In this document: positions 12,679-23,567 of the stretch, piece by piece | Numbering within the stretch: position 1 is the stretch's first letter | Layout of the letters: each line of letters opens with the position of its first letter | DNA from: Rhea pennata | Lineage: Eukaryota; Chordata; Aves; Rheiformes; Rheidae | Length of the DNA stretch: 64,000 nucleotides | Direction: 5' to 3' | Assembly (NCBI RefSeq): GCF_028389875.1 | Contig: NC_084669.1 | Span: 30,492,567 to 30,556,566 of the forward strand | Notes under the pieces: generated by a model | Told to the model about the DNA's origin: nothing | What the model saw: the letters and a program-made list of their open reading frames with translations, nothing else | The model's database searches: none | Made by a program: the position numbers and the translations under genes

Positions 12679-14518
12679 CTGAAAAAGTTTGAAATAATGT
12701 GACTTATTTTATAGGAAGAAGTATATAAACAAACAAGAAAATGACCACAAATTTCTTCAAGATAAGATTAAACAATTTATGATTTCTTCACCAATATGAA
12801 GCTAGCTTGAAGAAATGCATAGAGAATGCTATTTTAGAAATACATAGAGAAAATAATTTAGATGTAGCAATAATTTTCCAAGCATCTAAGTATTCAGCAA
12901 CCGGACACTTCCTGGGAAATAGCGGGTATTGATGAGCATTTTTGAGCACTCCAACTCATCTTGACTGGTTTCAACAGGGAAAAGACTGTACTCAAAACAC
13001 CTTAGTAACAGATTATCTCTAAATATGAAACCACTGTTTCTGCAATTGCTGGGGAATAAAAAAAAAAACACATTTCTGTAAAAATTTTCATATAAAAGAA
13101 ACTGTAGCTCGGTACAAGCATCCTAAGAGAATTAATAGCATATATAGACAAACAATTATAAGATCTCTATGACATTCTTCATTCAGGATACTGCTTGAAA
13201 GGTTCTGGTAATTCCATATTACAGCTGTATTTTCATAAATTCAAATAAAATTCTTGGATAATAGATCCTGCTTTAAATCAGTGCCAACAGTTTCAGAATC
13301 ACATAAAATAATCAATTAGAGATTTCTATCTCTACAATTCTCCATTTATAATAAAGGTGATATTGACAGTGTGGGTAAGATCATTTCAATCTTCTGCAGC
13401 ACTAAAACACAGTGATAGTGCAGTACGATCAACTAAATCTGAAAAGCATTATGTCAAGCATGGAGAAATAGCGGCTTCCCATGGAAAAATGGAGGAAAGT
13501 CAGAATATTTAAGTAAGTGAAAAGAAAGGGGGGGGGGACTCCCTTTCCAGGTGGTAGCAGTGGTCTAACTTCCCAATGCCTTGAAAAACATATGTATGTT
13601 AATACACAGTACATAATATACTAAGAAGGCACCAAGATGATTTGTTTTTGTTCATTTCAGAAAGTTGAGAAGATGCTAGGAAGGAACTATTTAAGGTCTC
13701 ATTATGATGAATGGATAGAAATAAACTATAATTTTAACACAGAAAATTAAGATAGAAATGACTTCGGAAAAAGGAATCCTGAAGTAACTCCATTCACTGT
13801 TCTAAAAGGAACGAACAGTTTAAAAAAAGAGTACATTAAACACCTGGATTCACAGCCATGAACCCTCAGGAAACAATTCTTAGTAATTAAAAAAAAAAAG
13901 TTCCACCATAACTGCAACAGAGCCTTCTTCTCAGCACTCCTGCTACACACAGCTCTCCCCAGAAGAGGATTTCAGATGCACATTCCTCCTATCTAATACA
14001 TTCCTGCTGCCCTTTCCACCTCCCCACACTGTACCTCATACCAGCATGCTTCTCCAACGCCCCACCTTGCTGAAAATCAGGTCAACACTATTTTGGAGCT
14101 CTGGAGATGCTCAAGTCATCTGACTGACCAGTCAAGGCATTAGTAACTGCAGTCTGTACCACAAAGGGTGACTGCTCACTCCTTAGTGAGATCTCATCAA
14201 CTCTCAGTGAGCAGGAACACTGATTATTAGTGCCTTCTGCCTGCAGGCTTATCCCCAAAACATGTACAATCCTGATCAGCTGGTGGGCAATAGCCTTCTT
14301 TCAGCAGCTAATTTCAGTCACTACTTCCTTCCTGCCTCTAACTCTGAAGTTCTCTACCTGTTGCACCCCCTATAAGAGGCTCATCAGAAAGCTCTTACCT
14401 GTGATTCATATCTCAAACACTGCAGTGTGGAGTTAGAAACAGCCAACACCTAAAATTTAAACCATTAAACCATTGCAAGGCAATTCTGAAGTTGTGAAAG
14501 TCCAATGCGTTAACTTAC
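12679..14518 (-). other. SHLD2: SHLD2 intron between coding exons 3 and 4
   Basis: Bounded by GTAAGT and TTTTTCAG. The stretch at about 13930-14440 is clearly richer in C and G than its surroundings and may be an old repeat. No terminal repeats or target duplication were found, so it is left unclassified. Confidence 0.8.
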
Positions 14519-14701
14519 CTCTTAATATGGTGATGCTGATAATTTTTAAGACCAAGTGAACCAACGTATTTGACTGAAGCTGGTCTAGCTGAACATGCTG
14601 AATACTATCCAACCTCTGAACTTGTCTACATGGAAGGTCTCCAAAGTGGGGAAATTTCGATGATACGTATGCCAATAAACCATGAAGAACACCAACATCC
14701 A
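14519..14701 (-). CDS. SHLD2: SHLD2 coding exon 3 (between OB folds A and B)
   Basis: A 183-bp exon. The acceptor is CATCATATAG|TG, with a weaker pyrimidine tract than its neighbours, and the donor is AAGAG|GTAAGT. The split codon at entry gives Leu; the exon leaves in phase 1. The peptide includes GLLAYVSSKFPHFGDLPCRQ and HLVLKIISITILR. The LLAYVSSK...DLP block is strongly conserved with mammalian SHLD2. It covers about residues 553-613, the end of one OB fold and the start of the next. The frame is open from splice site to splice site. Confidence 0.91.
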
Positions 14702-15524
14702 CTATATGATGAACTTAAAACATAGGATTATCTCAAATTTTTGTTAAGCTAAGAGCTATAAAAAAAAACTATCAGCTGGTACATGCTTACACCAACAAAA
14801 CCAAAATCATCTCATGATAATTCTAAGCAGCCAAGAAACTTGAGATGTATAGTACTTGATCCAAAATTAGATTGTATTTTGGATGTAGTGTAAGAATACT
14901 ACTTTAAAATATATCAGAAATAGCCTTGTATTGTAACTTTGTAAGAACATAGGAATACTCATTCTTGACCATTTACTCCCATGCTGTCTTAAACAGTTGG
15001 CAATAATAGATGTCAGGAAGAAAAAAAAAAACAATAAAAGTTTGTAGTAATACTTCCACTGTATTTTCTACAAGCCTCCAACACTTCAAGTCACTTTAAA
15101 GTCTGTGCTTAATAGGTCTTGTTGATTTTTTGTTCCTTGAACTTACCTATTCGTTAAGCCTTCAAAACTTCTGTAACTACAACGTAATTCTTGCTATAAA
15201 GTCACCTTGTTAGGCAGTCTCAAACCTCTTAAGGTTGAGTTCTAGGAAAACAGCTGTTTCAAAATTAATCTAAACGAGTTCAGTTTTCAGTATATTGAAA
15301 GGTAACCATCCAACTTCGCAATAAACTCCATATGCCTACCCATGATGACATCATGTCCACATCTTGTCCACAGTGTTCTTGTCATATTCTTCCAGTGTTT
15401 TGTGCAGCTCAATTGATCACATTTACATTTTTATCCTGTATAAAAACCACTGGAGTACCAAATGATGTGCTTTAAATAGCCATTTTATTGTGATTTTGAG
15501 GAATCTTCTGCATTCCAGACTTAC
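14702..15524 (-). other. SHLD2: SHLD2 intron between coding exons 2 and 3
   Basis: Bounded by GTAAGT and CATATAG. Nothing beyond AT-rich intronic sequence was seen. Confidence 0.88.
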
Positions 15525-15632
15525 ATTGTTTTGGATTGAGAGATGAGCAGTTTCCCAGGTTCAGTAACTGACTGGTACATGTAGATTGCAGCATTACTTC
15601 TCCAAACCAAAGATTCTCATACATAATGATAT
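15525..15632 (-). CDS. SHLD2: SHLD2 coding exon 2 (OB fold A continued)
   Basis: A 108-bp exon. Acceptor TTTTTGTTGCAG|AT follows a clear pyrimidine tract, and donor CAAT|GTAAGT is near consensus. It enters in phase 1, completing Asp517, and leaves in phase 1. The peptide contains IIMYENLWFGEVMLQST followed by SQLLNLGNCSS, closely matching the mammalian segment after the first coding exon. Known for the family: this is part of the first OB fold of the ssDNA-binding C-terminal half. No frame damage is seen. Confidence 0.92.
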
Positions 15633-17703
15633 CTGCAACAAAAAGTAGACTCACCAATCCATATATATTGAACATATTGAAATATGCATACTTTTTGGCT
15701 ATAAAAACAGAAATCTGGAAACTGGTTTCAGATCAGAACTTTAGTTTTGAAGCTTGTTTCTGTTCAAGTTGCTACTTGTTTCCAGAGCCCCATGGCCTAC
15801 TGGCTCCTTGATTCTTAAATGGCCTTTTTCAATGTTTTTGTTCATTACTGAGGGTTTGCTGCTCTCATTTATGTGCCACCTAGGACTAACATTCATATAT
15901 AGAATGGTTTTGCAGAAAACAAGTGCAAAATCCCTACTAAAAATGTCACCCTGTTCAGAAAGTTAGATTTTCTTTGGAACTGGCATAAATTGAAGGAACT
16001 TCCACATAATTCATTGAGATTTAATGTGGATATCAACATCTATTATGATCTCCTAAGGAATGCAGATAGGAAAGAAATGTGAAATACGAACAGTGACACT
16101 ACTAAAACAGTGCAGCAAGATGCTCAATATTACGTCTACTTGAAACGCAGAAGACTAAATTGCTTTAAAGAACACCTTTATTAAGTGAAGGAAAAAAACC
16201 CACCAAAGTCAAAAGCTGTAGTTGCACGGGTATTGTCAAAGTTTCTGCAGAAAAAAAGCTTCACAGTCTGGCTAAAAAATAATAATCTATGTGCATACAC
16301 CAACCACAATGCTAGGTGAGCCGCTAGCATACCTATCTCACAGCATCTCATAGCTGCTGTTGCTAAATGCTAGCTAAGGAGCCTGACAAGAAATTGATTG
16401 TAGCATCAAGGGGAGCAATACTAAAGAGAAGAGACATATTACTGACAGAATGCAGCAAACTTAAATTTAGCCGACTGCAAGAAACCAGGAAAATGTCAAA
16501 ATTGCAGGTACTGCTACACAATTTCAGGAAGCATCATACATGCAGACATTGAGAGTCTCAGGGAACACTTCAAAACAAAGTTATTTTAGAGCCTAACAAC
16601 ATAATTTACAAAGTGTTAAACAATATATTACAGTAGTTTGACAGTAGTTAATAGAAAGTACTGTATAAGCAAAATGGGTGAAGGCATTAGGCAATTATGG
16701 AATAGAACTTCTAGAACCACTAGGCAAGTTACTTTTGTGTGATATTTCACAGTGAGTAATAAAACACTAGGTTCACCTAAAAGCACATTTGATGGATTTT
16801 GCAATAAGAACATCTAAACAGAGAAGCAGGAAAAAGCCCAGCTTATCTTCAATCCCTAAAATACCCAGTTTTGCAACATAAGCACTTTTTCTTTTTTCAA
16901 GCAACTGAAATAAATAGGCATCTTAGAAATACAGCTGTAGTAGTATTCAAACATGAAAAATGTTATATTGTGTAGTTTTTTGCATATCCCCAGAAGAACT
17001 GGTCAAATCACAGCAATTTTGGTGGTGTAAGTTTTGGTCAAATCCAACCTTAAATTAGATGCATCATAGCTCTCATAGCACTGCATGAGATGCATTTGTT
17101 TAACTGGGGAGGATTTTGCTCCTGTCAGCAATTAAAGATCACAAGGATTTGTCAGGAGCAGTCTTCATTAACTGACATGTAAAAGGTAAACTGAAGACAA
17201 TTTTTTACTCATGCAGTCTAGGCCAGTTACCAACTACATCTAACCCTAGAACCCCGAAAATCTTTCATGGAAGAAGAGTATTTCCTCTCCTGAAACTCAA
17301 CACAAACATCACAATTTTCTGGTCAACCTGCTGGTCCAACAGCAGGGACGTACAAAAGTAAAAAAGAAAAATACGTAAATAACTAGCACATCTTTCAGTT
17401 TATGGTAGCACTTGCACCTTAACAACTGTTTTAAAAAACTAACAGGTTACAAAAGATGTCTATTTATAGCACTGCTGTAAGGGTCTATATGCTGCCTCAG
17501 ACCAAAGACTACATATAAGAAATGACCAACTTCTACAGAATTTATGTTCCAATGGTATGATGATTTGGGGAATTCAAAGTGACATTGAGCCATGCTTTCA
17601 GATGCTTCGTGGTGGTTCCAAATTACTGGTTACACACTGTGCTACTAGCAGACATTTTAAAGACTTAAAATTTTAAAAAGGCAAGCAAGAAAGGAGTACT
17701 TAC
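15633..17703 (-). other. SHLD2: SHLD2 intron between coding exons 1 and 2
   Basis: Bounded by GTAAGT and TTGTTGCAG. No coding, RNA or repeat feature was recognised. Confidence 0.88.
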
Positions 17704-19252
17704 CTGTAAGTAGTACAATATCACCAGGAAACACAGTGAGTGACCAAAATGCAGCAGCACGCCATAGCACAACCTTTCTTTCAATTTTGGACTGGTCAGT
17801 AACTACAATCGTTGCTACTGGGACTTTAGATAAAGATCTGGGTCTTGTCTTTTTCTGTATTTCTTTAATATGACAGGGATGTACTATTGCTACCAAAACA
17901 CTGTATTTTTGATTTTTGCAGCAGCAGTTCTTAAGTAATGATAGAAGATGCTTCTGAAGTTTCTTGAACTCTGTCACCCTCTCTTGATCCATTCTCATTT
18001 CAGGACCAGCTAGAGAAGAATTCAGTTTAGCTCTCTTTGATTTCAGCTGTCTTTTAAATGCAGAGTGAAAAATATAAAGAGACTCTTCAGACTTGTGGGC
18101 TCTTTTAAAAGAACTGTTATGAGAACTGCTTATTTGGGAGCACAGTATTCCTGAGCTCAATGGTTCAATAAGGACTTCATTTAAAAATTGTTCAGCAGGA
18201 ACATTAGGAAGTTCTTCAGATGCATTTGTATTTTCATGAGCACTTCCTTCTCTTATTGTAGTGTCAAAACAGAAGGTTTTGCCATCACACTCAGAGCTGA
18301 AAAGTTCAAGAGAACCTGTATACTCTTGTTCAAATGCATTTTCAGCCACAATATGACATGTTCTGACATCAGAATTAAGACTGAAGTGTTCATATTGCCT
18401 TTCTTCATGTTTATTCTCTGCTTCTGTTTCCAGTAGTTCAATGGTTCTTTTCTGCATCTCATTTTGTTTCTTAAAGTCACCTTGTGCAAGAACAGCCATC
18501 TGACTTGAAGTCAATATACTACGAAATTCAGTGTCAGTTGATACTGCAAGGTTCGAACAATCATTTAGTTCTCCTTTTGGTTTTGACTCTTGATTTGAGG
18601 GGAAAAACACATCCAGATACTGACTTAGATGTTCATGGCAGTCACTTATATGGCCTGATGGAACATCTTCTCCCATAGACCTTAGATGTATGCTAATCTG
18701 CTTAGTAGAGGCAACCAAATTAGAAATCTCAGAGCAGTTAACTTCCAAATGACTGTTTTTTCCTTCTGTGAGGTTTGAACAACAGACGCATGATTGTTTT
18801 TCACCCTGTTCTTCCAATTCTCTAAACATTTGAGAAAGGTGTTCATCTGTAGCCTGATTTACGCTTGTGTGCGCACTTCTATCTTTAGACAATTGACAAT
18901 CAGAGTAAATTAAACTGCCAGTCATCTTAGGAGTACTGGGATTGGTTTCCACCAAAGTTACAGATGTCAAGCACTCTTCTGTTACCACTGATCTTCCCTG
19001 TTCAGATTGCTGGGAGCAGTAACCACTTGTAGGAACTGCTGTCACTATAGAGCTTTCACCCAGAAACATTAAGTACTGACTACTGTCAGTACTTCTACAT
19101 TTTTCAGAAAAAAGACTATGTCTATCACACGAACAGTGGAGTTCTCTCCATTTTTCAGCAGCAGACACTGAACTATTATGTTCTGACACCTCCAGCTGGC
19201 TTGGAATACTAGGTGCTCCAACAAAAATATGGATCTGAGGTCTTTTAGACAT
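17704..19252 (-). CDS. SHLD2: SHLD2 first coding exon (residues 1-516)
   Basis: Large first coding exon. The start chosen is the ATG at 19252-19250 because the protein then opens MSKRPQIHIFVGAP, matching the conserved N-terminal motif by which SHLD2 contacts REV7-SHLD3; G at -3 is a fair Kozak context. An in-frame ATG at 19330 gives a hydrophobic leader unlike the family and is probably intron or 5' UTR. Acceptors could be at the AG near 19258 or near 19309; I could not decide. Residues about 20-420 are Ser/Thr/Glu-rich and look disordered, including several SQ/TQ dipeptides of the kind targeted by ATM/ATR-type kinases. From about residue 455 the sequence becomes conserved (VPVATIVVTDQSKIERKVVL, then the AFWSLTVFPGDIVLL block), the start of the first OB fold. 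The donor is ACAG|GTAAGT, phase 1, and the next exon completes an Asp codon. Frame is open throughout, 1549 coding bases. Confidence 0.93.
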
Positions 19253-20479
19253 TTCTGATTGCTGTGTAAGTTTGACCTTAAACAATGTGGTTCGTGCAAT
19301 ATATATAATGCTAAATATTAGCAAATGCAAAACTATTAAGCCTGAATTTAAAAATAACTAAAGATGAAAACAGCTTTTCTAACTATAAAAGAATAAATAC
19401 CACTATATTCTTCAAAGCCCATAAAATTACATGCACACAGCATAAAAATGGAAATCTATTGCCCAGTTTTCTTATATAAAACTGAATTGTTTCATTTCTG
19501 ATGCTTCCAAACATGTAGCTGATGTAGACTTGCAGTGAAGTTCAGTTTGTACTGAAAAGTATCAAACAAAATTTCCAGGAAGTTAAACTTCCTTTAGTAC
19601 TAGTTTAAATTTAATTATCTGAGCAGAGTTATGATGTTTATTTATGGACATCAGTAATTACACACTTAAATGCGAAGTCATTATCTAGGACTTGATTTTA
19701 AATCATATGAAATAATTGCCTCTATTTTTTACAGCAGGGCTAGGACGTAATTTCATCCTCTGGATTAAATAATTACTAAGTGACCAGTAATACCAGACTT
19801 ACTTTAGATTAAGAGAGTTTGCTAAAACTTTACTTTACATGGTCAGTGATTGCTGCTGTTCTAGCACAAGAATACTGTAGTAAGTACACGATTATCTTAT
19901 CAAAGGCAGATTTCAAGATGTTATCAATAAATTCATAATTATTTAATAAACACTGACTGGTCACAATGGAACTTGAGCAGAAGTAGCTTTAATTCATATA
20001 TAATATTGCCATACTGCCCAGGTAGGTACTAGTTTTTCTACCATATTAAAACCATACCTACCTCGCCTAGCACAAAAAAAAATTAATACTTTTAGACCTC
20101 TGCGATATTGTGAGTTTAAAATATTTACATACACCTACAAATGTTCATTAAAATGTAGACACCTAATTATAATATCTGGTTTGGGACTGATGTTAAGAAA
20201 AGGTGCTGCAATAGGAATTCCATAGTGATAGCATATGCAGAACACCAGAAGTGAAATCCAAAAGCTAATCCAGCTGCAAAGAGAATAAAGAGAAAATTAA
20301 CATAGCAATGAAAAATATTTGTGTATTTCATTCAGCACAAAAGTCAGTCAGTTTCTTAACACTCCGCTAGGAGTCACTAGAGTCACATTCATAAAGTTCA
20401 CAGTAACACGCAAAAATTCCATCAACATACTGAAAGCCTGAACTCAAGTATATTGTAACTGCAAAAACAATACACAACC

Positions 20480-21372
20480 ACAGAACTTAGATACAGAATC
20501 ACGAAATATAAAGAAGCTACAACATACAACAACACTGGTGTTAGCCTTCCCCTCTCTAGGCTGAACAGGCCCAGTTCTCAGCCTCTCATATGACAGGTGC
20601 TCTAGTATCTTCATCACCTTAGTGGCTCTCACTGGACTCACTCCAGTAGCTCCATGCCTTTCATATTGGGAGCTTAGCACTGGATCCAGCACTCTAAATG
20701 CCTCACCAGTTCTGAGCAGAGGGAAAGGATTACCTCCCTCAACCTGCTGGCAATGTTCCTTCTCACACGGGCCCAGATACTGCTGGCTTTCTTTGCTGCA
20801 AGGGCATCTTGCTGGCCCAAGTGCATCTCAGCGTCCACCAGGACCCACTGAGTCCTTTCCCATAATGCTGCTTTCCAGCTGGTGGGCCCCAGCCTGTACT
20901 GGAGCATGAGGCTATTCCTCCCCAGGTGCAGGACTTCACAATTCCCTGTGTTGAACTCCATGAGGTTCCTCCCTGCCCATCTCTCCAGCCTGTTGAGGCC
21001 TCTCTGAACAGTAGCATAGCCCTCTCCTCCCAGTTCTGTATTGTCCACAACTGCTGACAGTGCACTATGGATCCAGTATTGATCCCTGGGATACACTGTT
21101 AGTTACTGGCCTCCAACTAGGCTTCATGCCACACTTCACAACCCTCTGAGTCTGGCCATTCAGCTAGCTCTCACTTCACCTCACTCTCTGCTCACCTACC
21201 CCATACTTCATCAGGCTGCCTATGAGGATGTTACGGGAGAGCACTGAAGGCCTCAGTGAAGTCAAGGCAGACAATACTCACTGCTCCCCCCTCACCTACC
21301 AAGCCAGTCATTTTGTTGTAGGGGCTATCAGGTTGCTTAAGAATGATTTCCCCTTTGTGAATCTAATTCCAC
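20480..21372 (-). mobile_element. CR1 LINE fragment, minus strand, 5'-truncated and internally deleted
   Basis: The minus strand encodes decayed CR1 reverse transcriptase C-terminus: at 20674-21096 it reads GLNRLERWAGRNLMEFN, then CEVLHLGRN, QYRLG and LAAKKAS, all typical of the CR1 ORF2 tail. A neighbouring frame continues with RATKVMKILEHLSYERLRT. The sense 3' end (low coordinates) reads ATTTCGTGATTCTGTATC, the usual CR1 terminus. The last part of ORF2 is missing between these blocks, so this copy is internally deleted as well as 5'-truncated. The 5' end abuts a 23-base A run. CR1 is the dominant LINE family in birds; this copy cannot be active. Confidence 0.88.
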
Positions 21373-21395
21373 AAAAAAAAAAAAAAAAAAAAAAA
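21373..21395. repeat. A(23) homopolymer at the edge of the CR1 fragment
   Basis: Twenty-three uninterrupted A bases directly adjoining the CR1 5' breakpoint. Such runs vary in length and are prone to sequencing error. Confidence 0.9.
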
Positions 21396-22696
21396 TCAAG
21401 CAAAACATACCTGACACCTGTGTATTTGAAAACTGAGGCTTTTTGCATCAGCAATTTTAGGGAGAAAGAAATCTTAAACGAACGTGAACTAAAACGTGTC
21501 CAAGACAAAATATTTGCTTACCTGCTTTCTCTACCCTCAGAGGAAGCTTACACAGAGCTCTTTCTAAGCTTTCTTATAGGAAAAACTGAGGTTCAGTGCC
21601 AGTGTCCAAAGAATAATTAAGAGCCCAACGAACACTTCTTGCTGAGTTCTGAGGACACTGGAAAGGGCAATCTGGTTGCTGAAAAGATAAGTAGAACAGT
21701 GTGTTTAGAGGTCCGTTTATAACATGGAGTTGCAAGACATTTCAACAACTCAACTTATATCTATAGAAAAACTAGTGCTTATGATGTTACAGTGTAAAGT
21801 CCTCAAAATTAAAGACCAGCTGCTTTATGTCCTAGACTGTTTCCTGTAAATATAATGCAGGGCTTCACATGATGTACGAAAGCAAATGCCTGTATTGTTT
21901 AGCTTAAAAACAAGAAACAAAAGGAAAACTTAAATGTATACATCTCATGAGCTAAACATACCATTTTCATACTAAAAATACATTGCACATATTAAAGTAG
22001 TATAGGATCCTAGAAAAAGTAACTATTTCACACTACTTTCTAGCAGAGATACCCTGTATCATTGTTCAAATTCACCCTTCCAATAATCACAGCTGAACAA
22101 TGATTTAATCAGTTAATACTTAAAGGAAAATATTACCGAAGAATCACATTCAAACTTTTTTTTGCTTAGTATTCTATCTACTCCCCATATGATTAAAACC
22201 ATGGGAACTAGCTTTGTTTTTAATTCTCAAGCACCGCTATCTTGCTTTTAACAAAAAGATTTTGCCAATGTATGAAAACAACAAGACAAACCTAAATGCT
22301 TCCCAATAGTGCTAAACTTTCTTCTCAGTATATCTAAACACAAACTCACAAACTCTCTTCAAACAGTAAAGTCTAAATTAGACATAAAGCTGGCATCTTG
22401 GTAGACTCATGTTCCTTATAAATTCTATCTACTATTTTTCCTCTTGAGATTCAACTGAATGAAATTTTAAGTTCTCTACATTTTTAAGCCATTTAACAAA
22501 ACAGATAAAATGAATAGGAAGATAAGATCCTTGAAGCAAAAAAAAAAAAAAAAAAAAATCATTTAGATTTAATTAAATTTAAGGAAAAAACAGAACTAAA
22601 GAATAAATATGAGTGTATCATCTCATTATTTTCATTTGTTATATAAACTAATTTTGTGGTTTACTTTAATTTTGCTTGCAATACAACATCACATAT

Positions 22697-22875
22697 TAAA
22701 TAGTATGCATGTAAAGATTAGAATAGAGTGGAAAATATTAATTATATATATCACCGATGAAGGAAGTAAGAGTACATCACAGCGTCAGAGGATGAAGGGA
22801 CAACTGAATAGATGAGTTAAAATAAAGGAATAAATAACGAGAAAGTTCATGAAGATAGGGTTAGGAGCAGAGAAG
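22697..22875 (+). repeat. Left arm of perfect 179-bp inverted repeat
   Basis: Base-by-base comparison shows this arm is identical to the reverse complement of 23389-23567 over all 179 positions. It begins TAAATAGTATGCATG and ends GGAGCAGAGAAG. It does not resemble CR1, a tRNA-derived SINE or any LTR known to me. Confidence 0.97.
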
Positions 22876-23388
22876 GTTGCATTCCTGAGTCTCAATGTAG
22901 GCCCCTCTTGGATCAGAAATGCATAAACTACATACTACTTTTGCTTATCTTTCATCAAGAGATAAACTGACTGTGTGGACATGTACAGAGATGCTAAATG
23001 GCAAAGAAAAAGGAGAAGTGTGCCCCTGCTATTTTCTTTTCTTGAGGACTTCACTTTATGGACCTGAAGATCTTGGCATAATGTCACAGTATATTTTGAA
23101 AAAGCTAATCCCTCTTGCATCTGCAATATTCTGGACTCAGGTTAGAGCAGACACGACACTGCCAAATATTGAAGAATTGCTTCGTTTTCCTTCAGAATAA
23201 GTTATCTTTTTTACAACTACAAATATGCATCCATACATACAGATACTAAGATCTGCAACTAATACTAAACAGCATTATGGAAATGCATTTCGTAGACAAC
23301 CGCATATTCATTTTACGCGTACAACTTCTACGTGGGTAACACTGATATGACTTACATAAAAATGAAAAAATAAATAGTGACTTATTTA

Positions 23389-23567
23389 CTTCTCTGCTCC
23401 TAACCCTATCTTCATGAACTTTCTCGTTATTTATTCCTTTATTTTAACTCATCTATTCAGTTGTCCCTTCATCCTCTGACGCTGTGATGTACTCTTACTT
23501 CCTTCATCGGTGATATATATAATTAATATTTTCCACTCTATTCTAATCTTTACATGCATACTATTTA
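23389..23567 (-). repeat. Right arm of perfect 179-bp inverted repeat
   Basis: Exact reverse complement of 22697-22875, separated from it by a 513-bp spacer (22876-23388). At its outer edge a 15-base unit, TTTACATGCATACTA, is present twice in tandem, the second copy lying partly outside the arm. No clear target-site duplication flanks the pair. Confidence 0.97.

Larger units (their letters stand above)
5571..19252 (-). other. SHLD2: SHLD2 gene, coding span present in window (six exons)
   Basis: This span holds SHLD2 (FAM35A), subunit 2 of shieldin. Known role: with SHLD1, SHLD3 and REV7 it acts in the nucleus downstream of 53BP1-RIF1, binds ssDNA at double-strand breaks, limits end resection and favours end joining. 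Six exons at 17704-19252, 15525-15632, 14519-14701, 12544-12678, 7362-7568 and 5571-5805 join in one frame to 2417 coding bases (805 codons plus two bases). Every donor is GT and every internal acceptor is AG, and the phases match at all five junctions. Order and content follow the human protein as I remember it: REV7-binding N-terminus, long poorly conserved linker, then OB folds with a Cys4 zinc site. The C-terminal end is not securely located. Identification rests on recalled family sequence, not a search. Confidence 0.93.

Noticed and set aside
19253..19330. In-frame upstream ATG extending SHLD2 by 26 residues
   Set aside because: The extension is hydrophobic and unlike the family. It spans possible splice acceptors, and the conserved N-terminus starts at the downstream ATG.
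20622..21096. Open frames of up to 140 codons as host genes
   Set aside because: They are CR1 reverse-transcriptase remnants or their antisense shadows.
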